A DNA stretch of 64,000 nt, taken from assembly GCF_001898115.1 (NCBI RefSeq), contig NZ_MKSQ01000008.1, positions 99,390-163,389 of the forward strand, written 5' to 3'. Positions 27,926 through 36,220 of the stretch are shown piece after piece. Made by a program: the position numbers and the translations under genes. This DNA is from Allobosea sp. 67-29. GTDB taxonomy: Bacteria; Pseudomonadota; Alphaproteobacteria; Rhizobiales; Beijerinckiaceae. Under the pieces are notes generated by a model. That model saw only the letters and a program-made list of their open reading frames with translations. It had not been told where the DNA came from and ran no database searches. Every line of letters starts with the position of its first letter. Position 1 is the first letter of the stretch.

Positions 27926-30081
27926 CAGCCGCGCCCGCCGGGCTCGACGAGAATCGTGGCCGTAACCGCCCGTCCCATGATGCGGGCTGCCTCGACCGCC
28001 TTGGCGACATCCGCGAGGCGCGTCTCGTGAAGCTGCGCGACCAGGACGATCTCCTCGGCCATGCCGACCAGCGGTGCGATGGTGACGTTCGTCGTCAGGG
28101 CTCCGGCATCGGCGATGACGACATCGAAATGCCGGCTGGCATCGGCCAGCATCCGCATGGCGAAGGAGCGCCCGAGCGCCTTCTGGGGCGGCGCCTTGCG
28201 GCGGCCTCCCGACATCAGCGCGACGTCCTTCCCGCCCTCGAACTGGATCGCTTCGTCCAGGCTGCTTTCGCCGCGCAGGATGTCCATCAGTCCCCTCCCG
28301 GCGTCCTGTTGCCCCCGTTCGACATTGGCGTCGATCAGCAGCACGCGCTCGCCCTGCCGGATCGCCGCAGCGGCGAGCAGGTCGGTGACGCGCTCGCGCT
28401 CGCTGTCGCCCGAAGAGGCGGAGGTGACCAGCAGGCTGCGCGCGGCGGTCGCCGAGGCCGGGCCGCTGTTGAAGAGCCTGAGCAGCGCGAGGCCGGCGTC
28501 GGCTTCGGCGTTGCCGGCGCTGGCCCCGGATCCGCCGAGGTTCCAGCGCCTGCGCGCCGGCGTCGGCTTGCCCGACGGCAGCACGGCGATGACCGGCGCG
28601 CCGATCATCGCCTCGGCTTGTGCCGGCGACAGAAGACGAGGCACTGCGTATTCCCGCAGCAGCGCCAGCCCCATGCCGAGCCCGAGCCCGAGCGCCGCCG
28701 CAGCAGCAGCGAGCAGCCCGGTCGGCGGCCAGCTCGGCTGCAGCGGCGGCTGCGCCAGGCTGATGATGCGGGCGTTGGTGGTGTCGAGACTGGCCTGCTC
28801 GCGCGTTTCCTGGGCGCGGAGCAGGAAGTTCGCGTAGACGGCCTTGACCGCGTCGAGATCGCGCTGGAGTTCGCGCAGGCGCACGGACGCCTTGTCGGCA
28901 CCCTGCGTCTGCCGCGTCAGCGCCTCGAGCTTGTCGGAGAGCAGCTTCTCGTTGCCCAGCGCGCGCTCGTAGTCGGTCCTGACGGACTGGGCGACGCGTT
29001 CGATCTCGACCGCAATCATGCGGCGCAGATGGGCGACCTGGTTCTGGACCGCGCCGATGGCAGGATGCCGCGGGCCGAACTGGCTCTGCAGGTCGGCCTC
29101 GCGCTGAATGAGCGTCGCCTCCTGCTCGCGCAACCGGCCGATGACGGAGGATTGCACGGCCTCCGACGAGGTGCCGGCGAGGCCGCCGCGAGCCCGCTGC
29201 TGCGCGAGCTGCTCGACCTGCGATTTCAGCGCGGCGGTGCGCGCCTGGGCGATGGACAGCTGGTTGCTGATCTCGCTGAGCTGCTGATCGCTGATCAAGC
29301 GACCGGATGCGGCGACGAGGTTGTGCTCGGCGCGGTAGCGCTCGACCGCGTTCTCTGCCGCTTCGACGCGCTTGCGCTGCTCGTCGAGACGGGCCGTCAG
29401 AGCCTCGGAGGCCTCCGTCGCGGCACGGCTGCGCGAATCGGCCTGGTCGGCCAGGTAGGCCTCGGCGATCGCATTGGCGAGCTTCGCCGATTTTCCGGCC
29501 TCCTTCGTCGTCACGGCAACATCGACCACGAAGACCTTGTCGGCGCGCTTGACCGAGACCCTGCGACGAAGATTGGCCAGGGTCCGCGCCTCGGCCGGCG
29601 TCAGCGAGCCGTCCGTCGTCGGCGGATCGGCCACGACCCTGCCGAGCAGACGCGACAACAGTCCCGCGCCGTTGAATTCGGAATCCTCCGCCAGCCTCGT
29701 CGCGCGGATTGCGCGGATCAGGACGCCGCCGGACTGGATGACGCTGGTCTGGCTCTCGATCTGCGCCAGCCCGCCATCGGGCGAGACGGTGCTGGGATTG
29801 ACGTCGTTGTTGACGACGTTGCGATCACGCGGGTCGATCAGAATCTGGGTGGACGCAGTGTACAGCGGCGAGGTCGCCAGCCCGTAGGCCAGCGCAAGCC
29901 CGGTCAGCAGGCCGGCAACCGCCAGGATCATGGCGCGCCGATGCCAGAGGATCCGCCATAGCTCGGAGATCTCGACCGCGCCGTCGGGGCGGCGGCGATA
30001 AGTCTCCGGCGGAGGCGGCTGTACCGTTTCCTCCGGTCCTTGAGCGATCGCAGCCAGGCTCGCCATTCCCCTACTCGACAC
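27925..30081 (-). CDS. Polysaccharide co-polymerase with degenerate tyrosine-kinase domain (Wzc/ExoP/GumC-like)
   Basis: 718-residue inner-membrane chain-length regulator. Order: Wzz domain with TM1 (about 50-70; TASTQILIDPRDRNVV), a long periplasmic coiled coil (about 195-430), the RLRELQRDLDAVKAVYANFL block, TM2 (about 470-495), then a cytosolic BY-kinase fold from about 545. Where BY-kinases carry a GxGKST P-loop, this protein reads TSASSGDSERERV (about 550-563), without Lys or Ser/Thr; Walker A' LLIDAN and B-like DVVIADAG are partly kept. There is no C-terminal tyrosine cluster. It is likely a structural co-polymerase without kinase activity. Start GTG 30081 or ATG 30066. Confidence 0.88.
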   Translation of the reverse strand: MSSRGMASLAAIAQGPEETVQPPPPETYRRRPDGAVEISELWRILWHRRAMILAVAGLLTGLALAYGLATSPLYTASTQILIDPRDRNVVNNDVNPSTVSPDGGLAQIESQTSVIQSGGVLIRAIRATRLAEDSEFNGAGLLSRLLGRVVADPPTTDGSLTPAEARTLANLRRRVSVKRADKVFVVDVAVTTKEAGKSAKLANAIAEAYLADQADSRSRAATEASEALTARLDEQRKRVEAAENAVERYRAEHNLVAASGRLISDQQLSEISNQLSIAQARTAALKSQVEQLAQQRARGGLAGTSSEAVQSSVIGRLREQEATLIQREADLQSQFGPRHPAIGAVQNQVAHLRRMIAVEIERVAQSVRTDYERALGNEKLLSDKLEALTRQTQGADKASVRLRELQRDLDAVKAVYANFLLRAQETREQASLDTTNARIISLAQPPLQPSWPPTGLLAAAAAALGLGLGMGLALLREYAVPRLLSPAQAEAMIGAPVIAVLPSGKPTPARRRWNLGGSGASAGNAEADAGLALLRLFNSGPASATAARSLLVTSASSGDSERERVTDLLAAAAIRQGERVLLIDANVERGQQDAGRGLMDILRGESSLDEAIQFEGGKDVALMSGGRRKAPPQKALGRSFAMRMLADASRHFDVVIADAGALTTNVTIAPLVGMAEEIVLVAQLHETRLADVAKAVEAARIMGRAVTATILVEPGGRG

Positions 30082-30275
30082 GACGCAACTGAAATACGGG
30101 GCTCGTCAGCCGCCAAAACCGACGCCACAATGCCACGGAGTTCTTAACAAGTGCTCAGGCACTCGCGGCCCACCGCGTTCGGCTCCGCCGACGGGCTAAC
30201 CAAATCGCAATGCGAGCATGACATCACAACGACAGCTCCTGCGCGCGGCGCTGGAACCGTGACCGGGCTTCAGGC

Positions 30276-31790
30276 ATGAAATTGACGCTGACTATCGGTG
30301 CCTCCCCGCTTCGGCGATGGCATCTCGACCTGATCGACCGACTCCGGAAGATACCGGGGCTCGATCCTTCGATCGATGGAGCGGGCCGGCAGGGCACACA
30401 GCCGCAGCGCCTTTCCGATATGCCGGGCGCGGACCAAGCGCGCTCCCATCCGGCTCAGAGCCACTTGTTCACCACCGTCGCCGTGTCGAACGGCGTTCGG
30501 CAACTCGAGGCGTCGTCCGCTCCCGCCGACCTGGTTCTGGCTCTCGACGACGCGCCATCGGGCACAGCCTCGCGGAACTGGCGCCTGCTCTTCGACGGCC
30601 AGCCGGGCGAGGCCGCCCTCCTCGCGGCTGCCGCCGCGGGCAGGATGCCGCTGGTCGAGATCATGGCCGGCGACGTCCTCGTCGCCGCCGGGCGCCCGGG
30701 CAGCGAAAACAACCGCGCGCCACAAGCGATGCTCGACGACCTCCTGAGCCGCATGATCACCCTGATCGTCGCGGCGGTGCAGGGAAGCAGCCTGCGCGTG
30801 CCGGCCCTGCCTCCTGCCGCAGCGCCGCCCCCTGCCCCGCCCGCAGGCCTGGCACGGTCGATGCTGAAGGCCGCGGTGTCGACGGCGGCCGACAGATTCT
30901 ATCGCCGCTGGTTCCACGCTCCGCACTGGCGGGTCGGATGGCGCAGGCTCGACGGACCGGATCTTTTCGAACTTCAGCGCCATCCCGCTTCGGGATGGCG
31001 CGTCCTCCCCGACGATGGCAGCCGCTTCTATGCCGATCCCTTCCCGGTCGAGCGTCGAGGCCGGGTCACCCTCTTCGTCGAGGACTTCGTCCATGCCGCC
31101 GGCAAGGGCATCATCTCGGCAGTGGAATTCGGACCGGACGGTCCGTTGGGGACGCCCGAACCCGTGCTCGAACAACCGGGGCATCTCTCCTACCCGTTCG
31201 TCTTCGAGCGGGACGGCGAGGTCTGGATGATTCCCGAGAGCTGCAGCGCCGGTCGCATCGACCTGTTCCGGGCGACCGCGTTTCCGAGCGGATGGGTTCG
31301 GGAGGCGACGCTGGTCGACGACATCGTCGCCAGCGACGCGACGCTGATCGAGCACGACGGTCTCTGGTGGCTGTTCGCGACGGTGCAGGACCGTGGCGGC
31401 TCCTATTCGGACACGCTGCATCTCTGGTCGGCGCCGGATTTTCGCGGCCCCTGGACGCCACATCGCGCCAATCCGGTCCTGATCGATATCGCTTCGGCCC
31501 GCCCCGCCGGGCGGATGGTCCTGCGCGGGGGCTCGCTCCTGCGCCCGGTTCAGGACTGTCGCAACGGTTATGGAAAGGCGCTCGGGATCGCGCGGGTCAC
31601 CCGTCTCGACAACGAGGGATTCTCTCAGGAGATCGAGACGATCCTCGGGCCTGGGCAACTCTGGCCCGGGCGCCGGCTGCATAGCCTCAACAGTGCCGGC
31701 GGGCTCGAATTCATCGATGGCTCCGCGCTGGCGCTACGGCCTCTGCGAGTTCCTCGGCCGGAGGCTGCGAAGGCGCGTTCCGCGACCTGA
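30276..31790 (+). CDS. Glucosamine inositolphosphorylceramide transferase-like (GIPC N-domain) protein
   Basis: 504-residue protein. The N-terminal half (about 1-200) resembles a nucleotide-sugar or formyltransferase-like fold but has no motif I trust, and it ends in a Pro/Ala linker. The C-terminal half (about 210-490) is a beta-propeller of the family shared with GIPC transferases and GH43/32-like hydrolases, with GSRFYADPFPVERRGRVTLF, PGHLSYPFVFERDGEVWMIP and DDIVASDATLIEHDGLWWLF. Located in the exopolysaccharide locus, it is probably involved in modifying or transferring a sugar; activity is unknown. Its 3' end overlaps the convergent acyltransferase gene by 80 bases. Confidence 0.75.
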   Translation: MKLTLTIGASPLRRWHLDLIDRLRKIPGLDPSIDGAGRQGTQPQRLSDMPGADQARSHPAQSHLFTTVAVSNGVRQLEASSAPADLVLALDDAPSGTASRNWRLLFDGQPGEAALLAAAAAGRMPLVEIMAGDVLVAAGRPGSENNRAPQAMLDDLLSRMITLIVAAVQGSSLRVPALPPAAAPPPAPPAGLARSMLKAAVSTAADRFYRRWFHAPHWRVGWRRLDGPDLFELQRHPASGWRVLPDDGSRFYADPFPVERRGRVTLFVEDFVHAAGKGIISAVEFGPDGPLGTPEPVLEQPGHLSYPFVFERDGEVWMIPESCSAGRIDLFRATAFPSGWVREATLVDDIVASDATLIEHDGLWWLFATVQDRGGSYSDTLHLWSAPDFRGPWTPHRANPVLIDIASARPAGRMVLRGGSLLRPVQDCRNGYGKALGIARVTRLDNEGFSQEIETILGPGQLWPGRRLHSLNSAGGLEFIDGSALALRPLRVPRPEAAKARSAT

Positions 31791-32877
31791 GCGCGTGGCC
31801 GGCGCCGTCAGCCAGCAGCGCCAGGCGACCCAGCAGCGTCCGCGCACCGACAAAGGATCCCAGCGTCTCTGAGCGCGTCGCGAAACGCCGCTTGAAGTCC
31901 TCGCCGCCACAGAGGAAGTCGACCATTCGCAGCCCATGGTCGATCGACCACTGGATATAGTCCATCATCAGCACCATGCCCGGGGAGCCACGCTCGAACT
32001 CCGGATCATAGGTCGTGACGAAGGCCATCATCCTGTCGCGCTGAACGAGGTTGATCGAGACGGCCACGACGTCACCGGCACATTCGAGCACGAAGACGTG
32101 GAGAATGCCGAGGCGCGCCATCTCCTCCACCAACGCCGGCAGCGCATGCGAGCCCTCATCGAAGAGGTCGGAGGCGTGGCCATGGCGCTCCAGCCATTTG
32201 CGCTTGAGTGCGGCAACGCGCGCCAGGACCGGCTGCAGCGGCTCGTCCGGCTCCATCAGGCGAAACCGAAGCTCCCCGGTTTCCTCCATGAACTTGCGGC
32301 CGCGCCGGTAGTTCTGCCGCGTCTTCTTGGACTGCTGCTCGAACCATTGCGAACCGCTGCTCCAGGGGCCGGCGACGCGATAGTTGATTTCGCTGCGATG
32401 GTTGGGGCGCAAGCCGATCGCCGCGCCCGGCGTCGCAAGAAGCTCGCGCGCCGCGGCGTCCGGCAGAAGGCGGTTCAGATAGGCCATGTCGAAGCTGCCC
32501 TGGCGAGCGATCTCGCGCCAGAGTGCTGCGGCAGCATCGCGTTTCCAGCCGGGCAAGGCGAGCAGGTCGCCATAGTCGCTATGATCCTTGGCGGCCCATT
32601 CGAGAATGCGGACCCCCCGGCGCCGGTTGACCGCAAACGGCATGACGGTTTCGAGCACCTCGCCATTCCAGACCAGGCCGATCAGAAGGTTGCGCCGCTC
32701 CCGGCCCGAGGTGGTCCGCCACCAGGCCGAAATCCAGCCATGACTCTGGAAGACCAGGCCATCCGCCTCCCGCCACAGGGCGTTCCAGGCGGGCGCAATC
32801 GCGGCCAGCCTCTCCTCGGAGGTGACGATCTCGAGCCTCCGCCCGTCAGCCGTGGCGAGTCGCGCCGCGACGCTCAT
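31711..32877 (-). CDS. GNAT-fold acyltransferase, CelD/BcsL (BioF2-like) family
   Basis: 388-residue protein with two GNAT-like halves. Seen: QSHGWISAWWRTTSG near the N-terminus, then the SKKTRQNYRRGRKFMEETG helix, then YDPEFERGSPGMVLMMDYIQ and FLCGGEDFKRRFATRSE, all typical of the CelD/BcsL family in cellulose and exopolysaccharide clusters. It likely acylates a sugar or lipid intermediate. The start at ATG 32877 overlaps the stop of the hydroxylase-like gene (ATGA); a frame open to 33159 is an overlap artefact. Confidence 0.87.
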   Translation of the reverse strand: MSVAARLATADGRRLEIVTSEERLAAIAPAWNALWREADGLVFQSHGWISAWWRTTSGRERRNLLIGLVWNGEVLETVMPFAVNRRRGVRILEWAAKDHSDYGDLLALPGWKRDAAAALWREIARQGSFDMAYLNRLLPDAAARELLATPGAAIGLRPNHRSEINYRVAGPWSSGSQWFEQQSKKTRQNYRRGRKFMEETGELRFRLMEPDEPLQPVLARVAALKRKWLERHGHASDLFDEGSHALPALVEEMARLGILHVFVLECAGDVVAVSINLVQRDRMMAFVTTYDPEFERGSPGMVLMMDYIQWSIDHGLRMVDFLCGGEDFKRRFATRSETLGSFVGARTLLGRLALLADGAGHALRSRNAPSQPPAEELAEAVAPARSHR

Positions 32878-33869
32878 CGCGGCACATCCTCGGCTTCCGC
32901 GCGCTTGGCCGGCGCCGGGGTGAGGCCAATCCGGCGGCGGATCTGGCGCCACATGCGCTTCAGCGGCATCACATAGAGGCCCGAGAGCGACTGGTAGTCC
33001 CGGACGCCGCGCTCCATCAGGCCGAACTTGAAGTCCTCGTCGGGCTTGGGCACGCAAAGCGTGCCGAAGAAGCGGTCCCAGAACGAGAACAGCAGGCCGA
33101 AATTCTTGTCGTAGTGGCGCGGATCGACGCTGTGGTGCAGCTGATGCCAGTGCGGGCACAGGATCAGGTTGTTGAGCGGCCCGAACGAGATCTTGAAATG
33201 CGTATGCCTGACAAAATCCATCATCAGGATGTTGCGCATGACGTAGACGTTGACGCCGAAGACGGTGAGCTCAACCAGGTTGAGCGAGACCAGCGACCAG
33301 ACGCCGAAGCAGATCCCGGGAATGACGCCGTCCCAGGCACGGTTCATCAGCTCGTCCAGCGGATGCACGCGATCCTTGGTGATGCCCACCATCACCTCGG
33401 CGGAATGATGGACCTTATGCAGCTCCCACAGGATCGGATAGCGATGCTGCGCGACGTGGTAGAGATAGTAGGAGATGTCGTAGGCCAGCAGCATCGTGAC
33501 GGTGAAGATCACGGTGGTGATCGGGCCGGCGGGACCAGGAATCAGCGGCGGATCGATCTGGAAGATCGTCGCCAGGAGCTTGTTGGTCGCGTAGCCCACT
33601 GCGACGACGAAAGTGATCCCGGCCGGCAGCATCAGGAACGGCATGATCGCCTTGCGCGTCACCCAGAACAGCAGGTCGGCCTTGGCCGAGGGGTGGGTGA
33701 TGATTTCGTTGGGGAAGACGAAGTCGAAGAATTCGCGGAAGCTCTTCTGCTCGGCGGTGCGCCAATAGGCGACGAGAGCGCTGACCAGCGCCGTCAGCAG
33801 CAGCAAGCCCGTCGTCAGCAGGCTCGCCGCCGAAACCTTGTCGAGGACCTTGCCAACGAATTCGATCAT
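32874..33869 (-). CDS. Fatty acid hydroxylase/sterol desaturase family protein
   Basis: 331-residue integral membrane di-iron enzyme. Histidine clusters are clear: HVAQHR, ELHKVHHS and HWHQLHHSVDPRHYDKN, on a scaffold of four or more hydrophobic helices. These enzymes hydroxylate or desaturate lipids. Here it is coupled to a CelD-type acyltransferase within an exopolysaccharide locus, suggesting a lipid or acyl modification step (inference). The start is set at Met 33869 (MIEFVGKVLDK); the open frame extends to 33926. Confidence 0.88.
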   Translation of the reverse strand: MIEFVGKVLDKVSAASLLTTGLLLLTALVSALVAYWRTAEQKSFREFFDFVFPNEIITHPSAKADLLFWVTRKAIMPFLMLPAGITFVVAVGYATNKLLATIFQIDPPLIPGPAGPITTVIFTVTMLLAYDISYYLYHVAQHRYPILWELHKVHHSAEVMVGITKDRVHPLDELMNRAWDGVIPGICFGVWSLVSLNLVELTVFGVNVYVMRNILMMDFVRHTHFKISFGPLNNLILCPHWHQLHHSVDPRHYDKNFGLLFSFWDRFFGTLCVPKPDEDFKFGLMERGVRDYQSLSGLYVMPLKRMWRQIRRRIGLTPAPAKRAEAEDVPR

Positions 33870-34059
33870 TCTCTCGAGCCATCCGCAAACGAGCGACGAA
33901 CCAAGTCTCGCCCCGAAAGCGGGCATGCCGTTCGGGGCTTCGTCAAAACCTCGGATTGCCGAGAGGCAGGGCCCTCGACGACCGGTGCTCCAGCCTTACA
34001 CCTCAAGACTTTAAATATTCGACAGGGTGATGAAGGCTCGTGATTTATGGTTAAGGGCC

Positions 34060-34078
34060 GCCGGATCAGGCATCCGGC
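34060..34078 (-). terminator. Hairpin downstream of wspR
   Basis: Perfect 7-bp inverted repeat GCCGGAT-CAGGC-ATCCGGC 30 bases after the wspR stop. On the minus strand only a short TT follows, so it is a possible but weak terminator for the wsp operon. Confidence 0.35.
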
Positions 34079-34107
34079 ATGCCGGCGGGCCGGGCCTCCG
34101 CTACGAT

Positions 34108-35160
34108 TCAGCCGGCGCCGCCCGCCCGGCCCGATACGGGATGGCCGATCGGCACCGCGGCGGCAACGGCGCGGTTGCGCCCCGTGTTCTTGGCCTCGAA
34201 CAGCGCGGTATCGGCAGCGTTGAGCAGAAGCCCCGGCTCGCCCTCCGCCTGGGCAAAGGCCGTGGCCGCGCCGACGCTGATCGTCACCTTGTCGTTGCCA
34301 TGTGCGATGTCCAGCTCGCGCACGCTCTGCACCAGACGCTCGGCGACATGGGCAGCGCCGGCCTGCGACACGTCGGTGAGGACGACCACGAATTCCTCGC
34401 CGCCGAAACGTGCCGCGAGGTCGGTCGCGCGCGCGGCCCCCTCCTGAATGACGCCGGCGACCTGTTTCAGCACGTCGTCCCCAGCGAGGTGGCCATAGGC
34501 GTCGTTGTATTGCTTGAAGTGATCGACATCGATCATCAGCACGGAAAGCGGCGCTCCGGTGCGCAGGCTTCGCCGCCACTCCGCCGCGAGATATTCGTCG
34601 AAGTAGCGCCGGTTGCCCAGCCCGGTCAGCCCATCGATACGCGTCAGGCGTTCGAGCTCGAGATTGGCGCGCATGAGCTCGCGCTGGCTCTCGCGCAGGG
34701 CGCGATAGGCTTCGTCGCGCTGCTGATGATCGAGATAGGCGCGCGTGTGATAACGGATGCGCGCGATCAGCTCGACCTTGTCCGGAAGCTTCACCAGATA
34801 GTCATTGGCGCCGGTCTGGAAGGCATCGCTCTTGGTCGCCGGATCCTCCTTGGTGGAGAGCACGATGACCGGAACGGCGTGCAGGGCGGGGTCCCGGCGA
34901 TACGCCCGGACGAGGTCGAGCCCGTCGACGCCCGGCATCACCAGATCCTGCAGGATCACGGTCGGCTTCACCCGCAAGGCGACTTCCATCGCCTCGTGCG
35001 GGTCGGTGCAATAATGAAAGTCGAGATCCGGATGGTGCGCGAGCGCGCGACGAACCGCCTCGCACACCATCACCTGGTCGTCGACGAGCAACACCATCGA
35101 GAGATAGCTGTCCGCCGGGGCGGGCACGTTGGGAAGGGGACGGGTCGCTTCGCCTGCCAT
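34108..35160 (-). CDS. wspR: WspR: response-regulator diguanylate cyclase
   Basis: 350-residue output protein of the Wsp system. Residues about 20-145 form a receiver domain (LLVDDQ acidic pair, phospho-acceptor in VILQDLVMPGVDG, Lys in KLPDKVELIARI). A helical linker leads to a GGDEF domain with active site RFGGEEFVVVL. The inhibitory site RxxD is present as RATD five residues upstream of GGEEF, so product feedback is expected. It makes cyclic di-GMP when phosphorylated by WspE. Last gene of the operon, 9 bases after wspF. Confidence 0.95.
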   Translation of the reverse strand: MAGEATRPLPNVPAPADSYLSMVLLVDDQVMVCEAVRRALAHHPDLDFHYCTDPHEAMEVALRVKPTVILQDLVMPGVDGLDLVRAYRRDPALHAVPVIVLSTKEDPATKSDAFQTGANDYLVKLPDKVELIARIRYHTRAYLDHQQRDEAYRALRESQRELMRANLELERLTRIDGLTGLGNRRYFDEYLAAEWRRSLRTGAPLSVLMIDVDHFKQYNDAYGHLAGDDVLKQVAGVIQEGAARATDLAARFGGEEFVVVLTDVSQAGAAHVAERLVQSVRELDIAHGNDKVTISVGAATAFAQAEGEPGLLLNAADTALFEAKNTGRNRAVAAAVPIGHPVSGRAGGAG

Positions 35161-35169
35161 GGCATACCC

Positions 35170-36192
35170 TTATTGCAACGGCCGGCCGCACGCACCGGCC
35201 AAACGGGGAGCGATCGCGGTCAGCGGCAGAATTTCGACGGCGGCCCCGATGGCGGCGGCAGCCTTCGGCATGCCGTAGACCGCGCTCGTCGCCTTGTCCT
35301 GTGCTATGGTCAAATGGTGGCGCTCGCGCAAGAGCTTCAGGCCGCGGGCGCCGTCGCGCCCCATTCCGGTCAACAGGACGCCGACAAGCTCGCCGCGCCA
35401 GTTCGTCGCCGCGCTCTCGAAGAAGACGTCGACGGAGGGACGGTAGGGGTAGTCTCGCGGATCGGCATTGTAGCCGAGCTCGCCGTTGGGGCCGAGCACC
35501 AGATGATCACCGCTCGCCGCGATCAGAACCGCCCCGGCGACCGGCCTGTCGCCAGCCTCGGCCGGGCGAACCGGCAGGCTGCATTGCTGCCCGAGCCAGG
35601 TTGCGAAACCCGGCACGAATTGCGCGTCGAGATGCTGCACCAGCACGATCGCCGCCCCGAAGTCCGGCGGTAGCGCTCCCAGCAGTGCCGCCACGGCGGC
35701 AGGGCCCCCGGCGGAGGCACCGATCGCGATCAGCGGATGCCTGGCCGACGACTTCGCCGGCGGCGGCGCAGGGCGCTGCCCGCCGCGCGTCTCGTCCCGC
35801 GACAGGCGCTCGATGGCGGCCATCCGCGCCAGCAACGCCCGGCCCTGGACGGAAGCCTCGCCGTTGAGACCAGCCGCCGGGATGTCGACTGCGTCGAGCG
35901 CGCCATAGCCCATCGCATCGTAGACGCCGGAGACGTTGGCATCCACGCTCGCGGTCACCAGCAGGATGGGACAGGGTGCCTCGGCCATGATCAGGCGCGT
36001 GGCCTCGACGCCGTCCATCACCGGCATGTTGAGATCCATGAGCACCAGGTCCGGTCGATCGCGCCGGCAGGCGTCCACCGCCTCGCGACCGTTCATCGCG
36101 ATCCAAGCGACCTTATGCTCGGCGGAGGAGGAGACGAGCCGCCGCAGCAGCTCGACAGCGAGCGGCAGATCGTTGACGATCCCGACCCTCAT
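35170..36192 (-). CDS. wspF: WspF: CheB-type methylesterase
   Basis: 340-residue response regulator/methylesterase that removes methyl groups from the WspA receptor and thereby resets signalling. The receiver domain has VGIVNDLPLAV and LVLMDLNMPVMDG. The esterase domain shows the Ser (IGASAGGPAAV), His (VLVQHLDAQFVPGFA) and Asp (LLTGMGRDGARGL) of the CheB triad. The start at ATG 36192 gives MRVGIVND; the frame is open to 36252. In Pseudomonas, wspF loss locks WspR on; the same logic should apply here. Confidence 0.94.
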   Translation of the reverse strand: MRVGIVNDLPLAVELLRRLVSSSAEHKVAWIAMNGREAVDACRRDRPDLVLMDLNMPVMDGVEATRLIMAEAPCPILLVTASVDANVSGVYDAMGYGALDAVDIPAAGLNGEASVQGRALLARMAAIERLSRDETRGGQRPAPPPAKSSARHPLIAIGASAGGPAAVAALLGALPPDFGAAIVLVQHLDAQFVPGFATWLGQQCSLPVRPAEAGDRPVAGAVLIAASGDHLVLGPNGELGYNADPRDYPYRPSVDVFFESAATNWRGELVGVLLTGMGRDGARGLKLLRERHHLTIAQDKATSAVYGMPKAAAAIGAAVEILPLTAIAPRLAGACGRPLQ

Positions 36193-36220
36193 GACACGTC
36201 CCCGGCCGCGCAGGCTACTC

